Shown: one piece after another, positions 41,130 through 49,612 of the stretch
Position numbering within the stretch: the first letter of the stretch is position 1
Layout of the letters: every line of letters starts with the position of its first letter
NCBI RefSeq assembly: GCF_003611695.1
Contig: NZ_RAWE01000008.1
Coordinates: forward strand, 45,423 to 109,422
Direction of reading: 5' to 3'
Length of the DNA stretch: 64,000 nt
Source: Corallococcus carmarthensis
GTDB taxonomy: Bacteria > Myxococcota > Myxococcia > Myxococcales > Myxococcaceae
Notes under the pieces: model-generated
The model's database searches: none
What the model saw: the letters and a program-made list of their open reading frames with translations, nothing else
Told to the model about the DNA's origin: nothing
Position numbers and translations under genes: made by a program

Positions 41130-41163
41130 CGCTGTCGTCGCATCGGCTGATATCTTGTCGTTC

Positions 41164-42477
41164 ATGTACCTGACCCGAATCTCCATCCGGAACTTCCGCG
41201 GCATCGAAGCACTCGACTGGGAGCTTCCGTCCAAGGCGCCGCGGGCCGGATGGCACGTGTTCATCGGGGACAACGGAGCCGGCAAGAGTTCCGTCCTCCG
41301 GGCCGCGGCACTTGCGCTCGTTGGACCGGAAGAGGCGCCGATGCTGCGTCTCAACTGGAACGACTGGGTGCGCTTCGGAACCGGTTCAGCGGACATCGAT
41401 CTCCTGGTTGAAGCTGACCCGAAGCAAGATCGGCCTGTCGGCAGGTCAGCCGTGAAGGGTCCGCTGCGCGTGGGAGTCGACGTGCTTCGTCACCCGAAAC
41501 CTCGGGTTGTCGGGTCGACGCAATGGAAGACGCGAGGCGCGCCGCCCGAGTCGAACATCTGGGGAAGCCCGCGCGGCTGGTTCGCGGCGTCCTACGGGCC
41601 GTTCCGCCGCTTCACCGGCGGTGACCGGGAGTGGGAGAAGCTCCTTGAAGCGCAGTCGCGCGTCACGCGCCACCTTTCGATTTTCGGTGAGTCGGTGGCG
41701 TTGACATCCGGCCTCAAGTGGCTGTGCGACCTCGCGCTGCTTGAATACTCGCCGGGTGGGCGAAAGAAGCCGCGCGTTGCGCCAGTCACCGTGGACAAGG
41801 TGAGCAGGTTCGTGAACCAGCCCGGGTTCCTTCCCCACGGGATGCACATCGACGAGGTCACGCCGCAGGAGGTCGTTTTCCGCAATGCCTCCAAAGCGCG
41901 CGTCCCCGCTGAGAACCTGAGCGACGGGCATCGTGCCGTCCTCAGCATGACGTTCGAGCTGCTCCGCCAACTGTCACTCGCGTACCCCGGTGTCGCTCTC
42001 TTCGACAAGTCGGGTCTGAACGTGGCGCGGCCCGGTGTCGTGATGATTGACGAGGTCGACGCACACCTGCACCCGACATGGCAGCGGGAGATCGGCCCCT
42101 GGTTCTGCAAGCACTTTCCGAACATCCAGTTCCTCGTCACGACCCACAGTCCGCTCGTCTGCCAGGCAGCGGAGTCTGGCACCGTGTTCAAGCTCGCCGC
42201 GCCGGGCTCTGACGAGGAAGCGCGGTTCCTCACCGGCCTCGACCTGGAACGTCTTGTCTTCGGCAATGTGCTTGAGGCCTACGGGACCGGAGCCTTCGGT
42301 CTGCAGCAGACGACCCGCTCGCGCACGTCGCAGGCCCGCGTCGACGAGCTCGCGGACCTGAACGCCAGGGAGCTGACGGATGGACTGACGAAGAAGGAGA
42401 TGACCCGGCAGCAGGAGCTCCGGCGGTCCTCTCCAACCGTCGCGTACGTGTCGGAGCCGAAGGAGTCGAAGGCATGA
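41164..42477 (+). CDS. ptuA: AAA15/21-type ATPase, PtuA-like (Septu)
   Basis: 437 residues from ATG 41164; a TTG three codons upstream is possible. Begins like RecF/OLD-class ATPases: MYLTRISIRNFRGIEALDW. Walker A GDNGAGKSS is at 35-43, ABC-type signature ENLSDGHRAVLS at 250-261, Walker B GVVMIDEVDAHLHP with Asp296/Glu297, and the switch His328 in VTTHSPLV. The stop overlaps the start of an HNH nuclease gene (ATGA), the arrangement of PtuA/PtuB in Septu antiphage systems, where the ATPase gates the nuclease. It is somewhat shorter than well-known PtuA proteins, so it may be a Septu variant or another ATPase-HNH system. Confidence 0.78.
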   Translation: MYLTRISIRNFRGIEALDWELPSKAPRAGWHVFIGDNGAGKSSVLRAAALALVGPEEAPMLRLNWNDWVRFGTGSADIDLLVEADPKQDRPVGRSAVKGPLRVGVDVLRHPKPRVVGSTQWKTRGAPPESNIWGSPRGWFAASYGPFRRFTGGDREWEKLLEAQSRVTRHLSIFGESVALTSGLKWLCDLALLEYSPGGRKKPRVAPVTVDKVSRFVNQPGFLPHGMHIDEVTPQEVVFRNASKARVPAENLSDGHRAVLSMTFELLRQLSLAYPGVALFDKSGLNVARPGVVMIDEVDAHLHPTWQREIGPWFCKHFPNIQFLVTTHSPLVCQAAESGTVFKLAAPGSDEEARFLTGLDLERLVFGNVLEAYGTGAFGLQQTTRSRTSQARVDELADLNARELTDGLTKKEMTRQQELRRSSPTVAYVSEPKESKA

Positions 42478-43328
42478 TCCGGCTGCCCCGGTTTCGCCTG
42501 GAGGCGAAGGTCGCGAAGCAACTGAATGCGTATCAGGACGAGGTCCTGGCGCATCGTGGCTACACCGGCCGCGTCGCGGAGGCGAAGCGGCTCTTCTCCC
42601 GGTACAATGCGAGGAAGAACGCGACCTTCGCGAGCGTGAAGGCGGTCCTCACGCGGATGTGTTCCGGCGCGCGGCGCTGTTCCTATTGCGAAGACTCGGT
42701 GGCCGACGAGGTCGAGCACATCTGGCCGAAGGACCTCTATCCGGAGCGCGTCTTCGTCTGGGACAACTACTGCTACGCGTGCGGTCCCTGCAACGGCCCG
42801 AAGAACAACCAGTTCGCGGTCTTCGTCGGCGCGAGCCGCAGTCCTACGTTGCTCGCCCACCCGAAACGCAAGCAGGGCCAGACCCAGCCCACGCTCAAGA
42901 AGCCGGCCACCGGCAAGCCGGTGCTCCTCGACCCGCGCAAGGACGATGCGACGCAGTGGCTGACGCTCGACATCCTCGACACCTTCCAGTTCGTCGTGAC
43001 GGCGAAGGGCGGGACGCGCGACGCGGCCCGGGCGAGGTACACGCTGGAGGTGCTCGGACTGAACCGTGCACCCCTGCCGACCGCCCGCGCACAGGCCTTC
43101 GATGGGTATCGCGCGAGGCTGCGCGAGTATTGCGAGGAGAAGCGCGCAGGCGCATCCGGCAAGCGACTGGTCCTGCTGCGGGACGCGCTCCTGCGGGTCA
43201 GCCACCCCACCGTATGGGTCGAGATGAAGCGACACCGTGCGAGGGTTCCCGCGTTGAAATCGCTCTTCGCCGAGGCGCCCGAGGCGCTGGATTGGGCCCC
43301 CCTCCCAGGCGCCGCGGGGGAGCGCTGA
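42474..43328 (+). CDS. ptuB: HNH endonuclease, PtuB-like (Septu)
   Basis: 284 residues from ATG 42474, overlapping the ATPase gene by 4 bases. The zinc-bound HNH core is complete: CSYC with Cys69/Cys72, EHIWPKDLYP with Glu81/His82 as active-site pair, VWDNYCYAC with Asn98, and CGPCNGPKNN with Cys103/Cys106. The C-terminal half (DPRKDDATQWLTLDILDTFQFV, ARYTLEVLGLNR) is typical of the nuclease partner of PtuA-like or retron ATPases. Expected to cut phage or host DNA once the ATPase senses infection. No reverse transcriptase is next to it, so retron type is excluded here. Confidence 0.82.
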   Translation: MIRLPRFRLEAKVAKQLNAYQDEVLAHRGYTGRVAEAKRLFSRYNARKNATFASVKAVLTRMCSGARRCSYCEDSVADEVEHIWPKDLYPERVFVWDNYCYACGPCNGPKNNQFAVFVGASRSPTLLAHPKRKQGQTQPTLKKPATGKPVLLDPRKDDATQWLTLDILDTFQFVVTAKGGTRDAARARYTLEVLGLNRAPLPTARAQAFDGYRARLREYCEEKRAGASGKRLVLLRDALLRVSHPTVWVEMKRHRARVPALKSLFAEAPEALDWAPLPGAAGER

Positions 43329-43414
43329 CGCCCGGCGCGAAGACTGCGCACCCCAGCGTCTGCCGAGGGTGTGCGCCAAGGAATCCTGCTGGGCTGTCAG
43401 GCGTCTTGTCCGGC

Positions 43415-45334
43415 CTATCCGGCCCCGTCACCGAACTCTTCCGTACGCCAGGTCGCGGAGATCCGCCCGTCCAGTGAAACCCAGCCGTGGATTCGTTCCA
43501 GCAGGTTCTTGTCGTTGTAGAGCGCGCGTTCAATGGAGAAAGACTTCCCAAGATTGAACCGGCGCTGATGGACCGTCACGGTCTCTTCGGCCAGGACGCT
43601 TCTGGAGAGGGAGAGACCGGGCAGGATGTGCTCCTGTAGCTCCTGGAGCGCAAGCTCGAATGGGCCTCCGGCATCCGGGTTCTCGAAGGCATGTTCGTAG
43701 GCCGCCCAGCCCATGGACATCCGGAGCTCACCTTCGCGAAGGAAGCCGAAAGACGCGAAGCTGGCGTCGTCCCCTCTGACTTCCTCGACGACCTCCTCCT
43801 CGCCGGTGACCTCTCGAAGCGTTCGGTGGCCAAGACGGTGGGGCTTCACGGGCTGCTCGGGTCCCGCCGGGCTGTCCGCCTCGCGCTGGAGTGCAACGAG
43901 GGCTGGACCGGAGACCTTTCGCTCCTGGAGAAGCCGCTGCGTGATTTCTCTTCGCCGAGCCTGGGATGCGCGCGCCGCGGTGACTCGTAGATGGTGATGC
44001 AGCAGGGCCGCTGCCTGCTCCGGGTCGATGGCGTCGGAAGCCTCGGTGAGCGCTTCCGAGAGCCGGGCAAGCCCCACATCACATCCGTGGCTGCTTCCCG
44101 TCCACGCGGCGGTCTCGCAGGCCAGGGCGGCGCTGAGGACACGACTCCAATGGCGGTCCCTCTCTCTCCTCGGACGGGACTCATTCTCCTTGTGCCAGAG
44201 AAGGCTCACCAGGCTGGCGGACTTGTCACCGGAACCCATGGGGCCTTTCAAGCAGGCATCAATGCACCGTTTGCTTGGGGGACAGTAGCGCTTGCCAACA
44301 GGCTGGTGTGTGTACTGACCGTGCAGTGAAGCTTGTGGGAGGACGACGACGGTCAGCGCTTTTCCCCCCAAGGTCACGCCGCGCCCACCAGGGCTTCCAG
44401 CGCCTCCAACGGCTACGCTCGGGGCACCCGCCTTGGGCGCCACTGGAGCCTGCTCGAGCTGCACTCTCCCTCGAAGATGCTGCCGGTAGACACGCTCACA
44501 GGTGTCGAGGACTTTGCCTCGTTGTTCACTGGCAAGTGGAGCGACGGCCTTGTGCTCGATGAGCCAGGGGGCCCCTCTCCGGGGAAGGGCGTAGGTGTCC
44601 GGGGTGGACTCCGTCGTTTCAGGAATGCGGACGAAGAGCCACGCCTGTGGGAAGTGCAGCATGAAGTGCACCAGGCCGATGATGGCACCCAGGATGCTCG
44701 CCTGTGAGAAGGGGCCGGTATCCATGGGCGAACCCGTATCGGGGGTCAGGAGATGTTCGCGCAGGCTCGCGGAGAGAATGCTGCGTTGCGCACGCGTGAG
44801 CGACTGTCCGCCCAGGATGCTGAGCATCTCGACGGAGGTGTCGCTCAGCTCAAGAAGTGCGGGCGGCGGTCCCCCTGCAATCGTCTCGCGAATCTCGGAG
44901 CCCGTCATCTTGAGAACTGGAACGGGAAGGAGACGGATGGGGATCCGGCTCTTGGCGCGCGGGCGGCTGCCGCTGAGAATCCGGCCGACGTCCGCGAAGA
45001 TCTTGTCCTGGGTCTCGGTGACGGCGGAAGCGACCGCCGCCTGCTGCTCGGCATTCCTACGGTCCGTGTAGACTTCCAAGAGCGCGGACGACAGGGCCTC
45101 GTGCAGCTCTTTTTCTGGAAGGTCCAGCGTGGATATGGCGCTCTGGATAACCAAGAGTCCATCGACGAGGTAGGATTTGTGTGAAGGGCCTGGCTCAGCC
45201 AGATGGAAGAAGTCCCTGCGCGTCAGCATTCGTGCCAGCTCTTGCTGGGAAATCAGGTCGGACCAGGGACCGAGGATCGACTTGTACTTGGCGAGGAGCT
45301 GCGCGAGCTTCTTCTCGGTGCTGAGGCTTGGCAT
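43415..45334 (-). CDS. Unrecognised 639-residue protein
   Basis: ATG 45334 is chosen because GGAG stands 6 bases before it; the frame is open to a TTG at 45547 through a basic, Pro-rich stretch that looks unlike the rest. Residues 1-190 are helical (PSLSTEKKLAQLLAKYKSILGPWSDLISQQELARML; LHEALSSALLEVYTDRRNAEQQAAVASAVTETQDKIF). The middle has ASILGAIIGLVHFMLHFPQAWLFVRIP, then APWLIEHKAVAPLASEQRGKVLDTCERVYRQHL. The C-terminal part includes an acidic TGEEEVVEEVRGDD segment and ends in beta-like VHQRRFNLGKSFSIERALYNDKNLLERIHGWVSLDG. No family recognised; no signal peptide. It is convergent with the Septu-like pair and codon choice seems less GC3-biased than in neighbours, suggesting acquired DNA. 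Confidence 0.65.
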   Translation of the reverse strand: MPSLSTEKKLAQLLAKYKSILGPWSDLISQQELARMLTRRDFFHLAEPGPSHKSYLVDGLLVIQSAISTLDLPEKELHEALSSALLEVYTDRRNAEQQAAVASAVTETQDKIFADVGRILSGSRPRAKSRIPIRLLPVPVLKMTGSEIRETIAGGPPPALLELSDTSVEMLSILGGQSLTRAQRSILSASLREHLLTPDTGSPMDTGPFSQASILGAIIGLVHFMLHFPQAWLFVRIPETTESTPDTYALPRRGAPWLIEHKAVAPLASEQRGKVLDTCERVYRQHLRGRVQLEQAPVAPKAGAPSVAVGGAGSPGGRGVTLGGKALTVVVLPQASLHGQYTHQPVGKRYCPPSKRCIDACLKGPMGSGDKSASLVSLLWHKENESRPRRERDRHWSRVLSAALACETAAWTGSSHGCDVGLARLSEALTEASDAIDPEQAAALLHHHLRVTAARASQARRREITQRLLQERKVSGPALVALQREADSPAGPEQPVKPHRLGHRTLREVTGEEEVVEEVRGDDASFASFGFLREGELRMSMGWAAYEHAFENPDAGGPFELALQELQEHILPGLSLSRSVLAEETVTVHQRRFNLGKSFSIERALYNDKNLLERIHGWVSLDGRISATWRTEEFGDGAG

Positions 45335-45714
45335 CGGCATCTCCAGTGGGTCTTGCTGGAGGACAGACGGTCCCTCAAGTGTGCCGGTACTCCGTTCCCA
45401 CTCTTCTCCACTTCGAGGAGGCGGGGCAAATCTTGCCCGGGCTACAGGTGGCACGGTCGTGCGGCTGCGCTTGCTTTCCCGGTGCCGCATGGAGCGATTG
45501 GCACTGAGGGCCGGCGCCTGAAGCATCCACTCATGGGCGATCAGCAACCTTCTGCATATCGCGCTGCTTCGTCACGCTCGACTGAGCAAGCAGCCAGCCG
45601 GGCCCCCCGTTCCCCGCTCGGAAGGGGGACCGGGGGAGGCGGCTGGCGTCCGTCCGCGCCGCCGGATGCGCACCCTGTCCTTCGGTCCTGGGTGAGGGAC
45701 GGAGGAGCATCCAC
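45335..45714. other. Non-coding 380-base region
   Basis: Lies between the divergent unknown gene and the DUF1206 gene. It contains a large hairpin (45593-45647) and both promoters. A basic, Pro/Arg-rich in-frame extension of the unknown gene crosses it but has no supporting ribosome site. Confidence 0.5.
45593..45647. repeat. Large imperfect hairpin upstream of DUF1206 gene
   Basis: Outer arms GCCAGCC and GGCTGGC, inner arms CCCCCGTTCCCC and GGGGGACCGGGGG (one mismatch), loop GCTCGGAA. The whole element is 55 bases. It has the look of a REP-type intergenic palindrome; a role as terminator or leader structure is unknown. Confidence 0.55.
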
Positions 45715-46563
45715 ATGGCGACGATGGACGTGATGCGGGGGCCGGGCATGGAGCGGCTGTCGCGCGGCGCGAAGGAAGCCGCGAACCACCCGTGGGCGAA
45801 GAAGCTGGGCCGCATGGGCTACGCCGCGAAGGGCTGCGTTTACGCCATCATCGGCGTGCTCGCGCTGAAGCTCGCGGCGGGCGAGGGCGGCCGCGCCACG
45901 GACAGCCACGGCGCGGTGGCCACCGTGGCGCACGGGCCCTTCGGCATCGCGCTGCTGTCCCTGCTGGCGGTGGGCCTGATGGGCTACGTCGTCTGGCGCT
46001 TCGCGCAGGCGTTCGCGGACACGGAGGAGAAGGGCTCGGACGCGAAGGGCCTTGCCGCGCGCGCCATGTACTTCATCAGCGGCGTCATCTACGGCTCGCT
46101 GGCGCTGTTCGCCGTGAAGACCGTGGTGGGCGCCTCACAGGGGAGGGGCAAGGGCACGCAGGGCTGGACGGCGACGCTGATGGAGCAGCCCTTCGGCCGC
46201 GTCCTGGTGGTGCTGGTGGGGCTGGGCATCGTCGGCTTCGCGCTGAAGCAGTTCCACACGGCGTGGAAGGCGAAGTTCCGGGAGAAGCTCACGCTCACGG
46301 GCCTGGCGGCGACGCATCAGCACCGCGTGGAGCGGGTGTGCCAGTTCGGCATCGCGGCGCGGGGCGTGGTGTTCGCCGTCATCGGCGGCTTCCTGGTGCT
46401 CGCGGGCGTGGACGCGAACCCGGGAGAGGCCAAGGGCCTGGGAGAGGCCCTGGCCGTCGTCGCCCGCCAACCCGCGGGCGACGTGCTCCTGGGGGTGGTG
46501 GCGGCGGGCCTGGTGGCCTACGCCGCCTACCTGTTCCTCCAGGCGCGCTACCGCGAACTCTAG
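45715..46563 (+). CDS. DUF1206 six-helix membrane protein
   Basis: 282 residues from ATG 45715. Three pairs of hydrophobic helices, each pair starting with a similar motif (GRMGYAAKGCVYAIIGVLALK; AARAMYFISGVIYGSLALFAV; CQFGIAARGVVFAVIGGFLVL), is the internal threefold repeat of DUF1206. Function unknown across the family; often found in actinobacteria and myxobacteria. Its stop codon and that of glnA share the bases CTAG on opposite strands. Confidence 0.85.
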   Translation: MATMDVMRGPGMERLSRGAKEAANHPWAKKLGRMGYAAKGCVYAIIGVLALKLAAGEGGRATDSHGAVATVAHGPFGIALLSLLAVGLMGYVVWRFAQAFADTEEKGSDAKGLAARAMYFISGVIYGSLALFAVKTVVGASQGRGKGTQGWTATLMEQPFGRVLVVLVGLGIVGFALKQFHTAWKAKFREKLTLTGLAATHQHRVERVCQFGIAARGVVFAVIGGFLVLAGVDANPGEAKGLGEALAVVARQPAGDVLLGVVAAGLVAYAAYLFLQARYREL

Positions 46564-47999
46564 AAGAGGTTCCAGAGGTACTGGTTCGTCACCTCATGGT
46601 GGAACTGGATCTCCGCGTCCTTCACGCGGGTCCCCAGCTGCTTGGGGCAGCGGTCCGCGGAGGCCACCTTCAGCTCCGCGTACTTGCCCTGCACCTGCTC
46701 ACCCAGCGTCTGCGCGATGAACTGGCTGCCCTTGAAGAAGCGCACCGCGTCGTAGATGTTGTCCGGCAGGAAGCGCGTGCGGCTGCGCTTGGTCTCCGCG
46801 TCCTCCTGCGGCTGCGGCCCCTCCAGGCCCGTCTTCAAGAGCGTGTAGAGGACCATGTACGGGTTCGCGTCCGGCGCCACCGAACGGCACTCGACGCGCG
46901 CGCTGCGCTCGTTGCCGAACGGGATGCGCACCATGGCGCCGCGGTTGTTCGCGGAGGCCTTGATCTGGTTGGGCGCCTCGTAGTGCGGATCCAGGCGGCG
47001 GTACGAGTTCACGCTGGAGTTGAGCACCAGGCAGATGTCGTTCGCATTGGTGAGGATGCGGTCGATGAACTCCCAGCCCATGGGCGACAGGCCGTCCTGA
47101 CCGCCCTTGTCGTAGAACAGGTTCTTGTTGTTCTTCGACAGCGACATGTTGATGTGCATGCCGTTGCCGTTCACGCCCGTGACGGGCTTGGGCAGGAAGC
47201 TGGCCGTCAGCCCCTGCTGCGCGGCGACCTGGCGGCAGAGCAGCTTGTAGAGCTGGATCTGGTCAGCGGCGACCAGCGCCTCGCTGTACGAGAAGTTCAT
47301 CTCGAACTGCGAAGGGGCCACTTCCGGGTGGTCCTTCTCGTTCTGGAAGCCCATGGCGCGCTGCGCTTCGGCGGCCTTGTCGATGAAGGTGCGCAGCCCG
47401 TCGCCCGGCAGCGCGTGGTAGTAGCCGCCGATGGAGATGAACTCGAACTTGCCCTCTTCGTGGTAGTGGCGCTCGGCGTCACGGTTCTTGAAGAGGAAGC
47501 CTTCGATTTCCGGCGCCGCGTGGAACACGGTGCCGTCCTTCTGGAACAGCTGATCGGTGGCGCGCTTGAGCTGGCCGCGCATGTCCGAGTGGTACGGCGT
47601 GCCGTCGCGCTCCAGCACTTCGCAGAACGCCAGCACCTTGCCGGGGCCGAAGATGTCCGACGGCAGCCAGTAGAACGCGCTCCAGTCCACGTTCAGGCGC
47701 AGGTCGCTCTCCGCCTGCGCGGAGAAGCCGCGGATGGAGGAGCCGTCGAAGGTGAGGTTGTCCGCGCTCTTGAGGAGGAACTTCTTGTCGTAGTCCAGCA
47801 TGTGCAGCCGACCTTCCAGGTCGGTGAAGCACACGGTGACGGCCTTGATGCGCTTCTCGTCCGTCAGGTACTTGATCCGCTCCTCGCGAATCTTGTCGGC
47901 CGACTCGCGGCGGAGGCGCTGCTCCTTCACCTTGAGGTTGAGCTCCTCCAGCTCGTCGTAGGGAATCTCCAGGAAGTCCCGCAGCGGCTTCTGCTCCAT
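46560..47999 (-). CDS. glnA: Glutamine synthetase
   Basis: 479 residues from ATG 47999 with GGAGGCAGGA upstream. Makes glutamine from glutamate, ammonia and ATP; cytoplasmic dodecamer. Beta-grasp N-terminal domain with VCFTDLEGRLHMLDYDKKFL and LTFDGSSIRGF, then the catalytic domain with APEIEGFLF (metal Glu), QFEMNFSYSEALVAADQIQLYK, NGNGMHINMSL (ATP/metal His) and SANNRGAMVRIPFG...ARVECRSVAPDANPYMVLYTLL. The usual adenylylation-loop Tyr near residue 400 (NLYDLPPE-like) is replaced by RTRFLPDNIYDAVRFF, so regulation by adenylylation is doubtful. Also odd is the 40-residue charged N-terminal leader before the beta-grasp part. Confidence 0.93.
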   Translation of the reverse strand: MEQKPLRDFLEIPYDELEELNLKVKEQRLRRESADKIREERIKYLTDEKRIKAVTVCFTDLEGRLHMLDYDKKFLLKSADNLTFDGSSIRGFSAQAESDLRLNVDWSAFYWLPSDIFGPGKVLAFCEVLERDGTPYHSDMRGQLKRATDQLFQKDGTVFHAAPEIEGFLFKNRDAERHYHEEGKFEFISIGGYYHALPGDGLRTFIDKAAEAQRAMGFQNEKDHPEVAPSQFEMNFSYSEALVAADQIQLYKLLCRQVAAQQGLTASFLPKPVTGVNGNGMHINMSLSKNNKNLFYDKGGQDGLSPMGWEFIDRILTNANDICLVLNSSVNSYRRLDPHYEAPNQIKASANNRGAMVRIPFGNERSARVECRSVAPDANPYMVLYTLLKTGLEGPQPQEDAETKRSRTRFLPDNIYDAVRFFKGSQFIAQTLGEQVQGKYAELKVASADRCPKQLGTRVKDAEIQFHHEVTNQYLWNLF

Positions 48000-48061
48000 G
48001 GTCCTGCCTCCAGGTGGTCCCCTCCCGGATGACCGGTGGGGACATCAAAATCACGCGCGCA

Positions 48062-48088
48062 GGTATTTACATTCCGCGACTTGAAATC
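48062..48088 (-). promoter_or_regulatory. Probable sigma-70-type promoter of glnA
   Basis: On the minus strand CTTGAT is followed after 16 bases by TAAATA, in a markedly AT-rich pocket 65-90 bases before the glnA start. No match to a sigma-54 promoter was found in this interval. Confidence 0.45.
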
Positions 48089-48118
48089 AAGCCTAAATTC
48101 TGCGGACTGAAGCCTAAA
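48089..48118 (-). promoter_or_regulatory. Direct repeat TTTAGGCTT upstream of glnA
   Basis: TTTAGGCTT occurs twice (plus-strand AAGCCTAAA at 48089-48097 and 48110-48118) with a 21-base period, two helical turns, directly upstream of the -35-like CTTGAT. This is the geometry of an activator of OmpR/PhoP type binding in tandem. Confidence 0.55.
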
Positions 48119-48238
48119 GGGCTTGCTGGGTCGCGCACGCAGGGCTGGACGTCAAGGGACGGGGTGTCTGACGCCCCGGCCAGTGGACACTGCGCGCCGC
48201 GCTGCGTCGGCCGCGTGTCCGCCTTCGGACGCACGGGG

Positions 48239-49498
48239 CTACGGGAGGGGCGTGAGGCCCTGTGAGGGCAGCGGGGTGCCGGCGGGCCAGAGCACGTACG
48301 CGGCCCCCCGGGAGTGCTGCCAGGCCCGCCACAGCTCGGCGCGGGGGTAGGTGGCGCTGGTGGTTTCGTTGGAGCCGAAAGCAGGGTCGTTGACCACGAC
48401 GTCGCCCTTGTCGGTGAAGCCCTTCACGACGATGAGGTGGCCGTCGGTGCGGCGGGCGGCGCCGCCGGGGAGCTCGCCGGGTTCGTAGGCGATGCTGATG
48501 CTGACGGGGATGCCGGCGTCGATGAGGCGCTCCACGGGGGCGAAGGAGTCGAAGCGGGCGACGAGTCCGTGCAGGGCGCCGTTGGACATGCTGGCGGCGT
48601 AGGCGGTGTTGAAGCTCCAGTTGCCGGTGCCCTTGTAGACCCAGTCATAGGTGTGGGCGGCGGCGGTGGGCACGGGGTGTTCCAGGTCCGCGCGGCCCAG
48701 CTTCCGGCTCCAGTAGCCGAGCAGCATGGTGGTGGACGTGGGGGAGCACCAGACCTCGCCGCCGTCGGGGTAGATCATCTGCGAGTAGCCCGGCACGTCG
48801 AGCACGATGCCCCACGCGGTGCGGTCCGACGTGGCGTCCTGGGGCTTGAGGCGCGTGTCGGTGACGGCGGCGGCGAGCGCCCGGACGCGGGGGCTGGCAT
48901 CCGCGCGGTCGGAGAAGAGGTGGACGGTGACGCGCAGGGCGTCCGCGCGGCGCTTGAGGTTGAGCGTGTCGGTGAGGACGTTGCCGTCGGCGTCGCCCTG
49001 GCCGTCCACGCTGTGGCGCGCGACGGTGGCGGTGTCGAAGGCCCAGATGCCCAGTTCGTAGTCCTTGGTCCAGGTGCCTTCGACGCGGGCGGAGACGGTG
49101 AGCTTCACCCAGGTGCCGGGAGGCGTCTGCGCGTCGAAGGACGGCACCACGCTGTCGAAGCCGCCGGGGACGGACTGGACTTCGGAGGTGGCGGTGCCGA
49201 AGCGGAAGGTGCCGCCGTTGTAGAAGCTGCCGCCGTCCAGCCAGGCGCCAGCGGGGAACGGATCCGTGCCGTCCTTCGCGGTGGAGGGGTCCAGCTCCAG
49301 CGCGCCTTCCGCGGTGACGCGGGTGCCGTCGCGGGAGAAGCGCGCGAGGTCCCCCGTCACGGACGTCTTCTGCCACAGGCGCGCGGGCGAGCCTGTGTCC
49401 GGGGACGCGTCCGGCGAGGCCGGCGGCGGCGAGGAGGCGCAGGCCCAGATGCAGGTGGCCAGCAGGACGGCGGAGAGGACGCGAGCGCGGGCGTTCAC
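48239..49498 (-). CDS. C39-like peptidase domain lipoprotein
   Basis: 419 residues from GTG 49498; ribosome site weak. NARARVLSAVLLATCIWAC is a lipoprotein signal. Residues 40-230 form a beta-sandwich domain (GGFDSVVPSFDAQTPPGTWVKLTVSARVEGTWTKDYELGIWAFD). The C-terminal half is a papain-like C39_2 domain: nucleophile Cys251 in GGEVWCSPTSTTMLLGYWS, catalytic His in RRTDGHLIVVKGF and Asn/Asp in VVVNDPAFGSNE. The family includes surface peptidases and peptidoglycan- or bacteriocin-processing enzymes. Likely an envelope protease or amidase; substrate unknown. Confidence 0.87.
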   Translation of the reverse strand: MNARARVLSAVLLATCIWACASSPPPASPDASPDTGSPARLWQKTSVTGDLARFSRDGTRVTAEGALELDPSTAKDGTDPFPAGAWLDGGSFYNGGTFRFGTATSEVQSVPGGFDSVVPSFDAQTPPGTWVKLTVSARVEGTWTKDYELGIWAFDTATVARHSVDGQGDADGNVLTDTLNLKRRADALRVTVHLFSDRADASPRVRALAAAVTDTRLKPQDATSDRTAWGIVLDVPGYSQMIYPDGGEVWCSPTSTTMLLGYWSRKLGRADLEHPVPTAAAHTYDWVYKGTGNWSFNTAYAASMSNGALHGLVARFDSFAPVERLIDAGIPVSISIAYEPGELPGGAARRTDGHLIVVKGFTDKGDVVVNDPAFGSNETTSATYPRAELWRAWQHSRGAAYVLWPAGTPLPSQGLTPLP

Positions 49499-49612
49499 AC
49501 GCGGGATTGTCGCAAACGGTCTGACACGGTCACAAGGCGGATTCCTGGAAAGTCCGGCTGAGCGGACAGAAGCGGGTCCAGGCACGCGAACTCGAGCCCG
49601 CGTGACGGGCAG

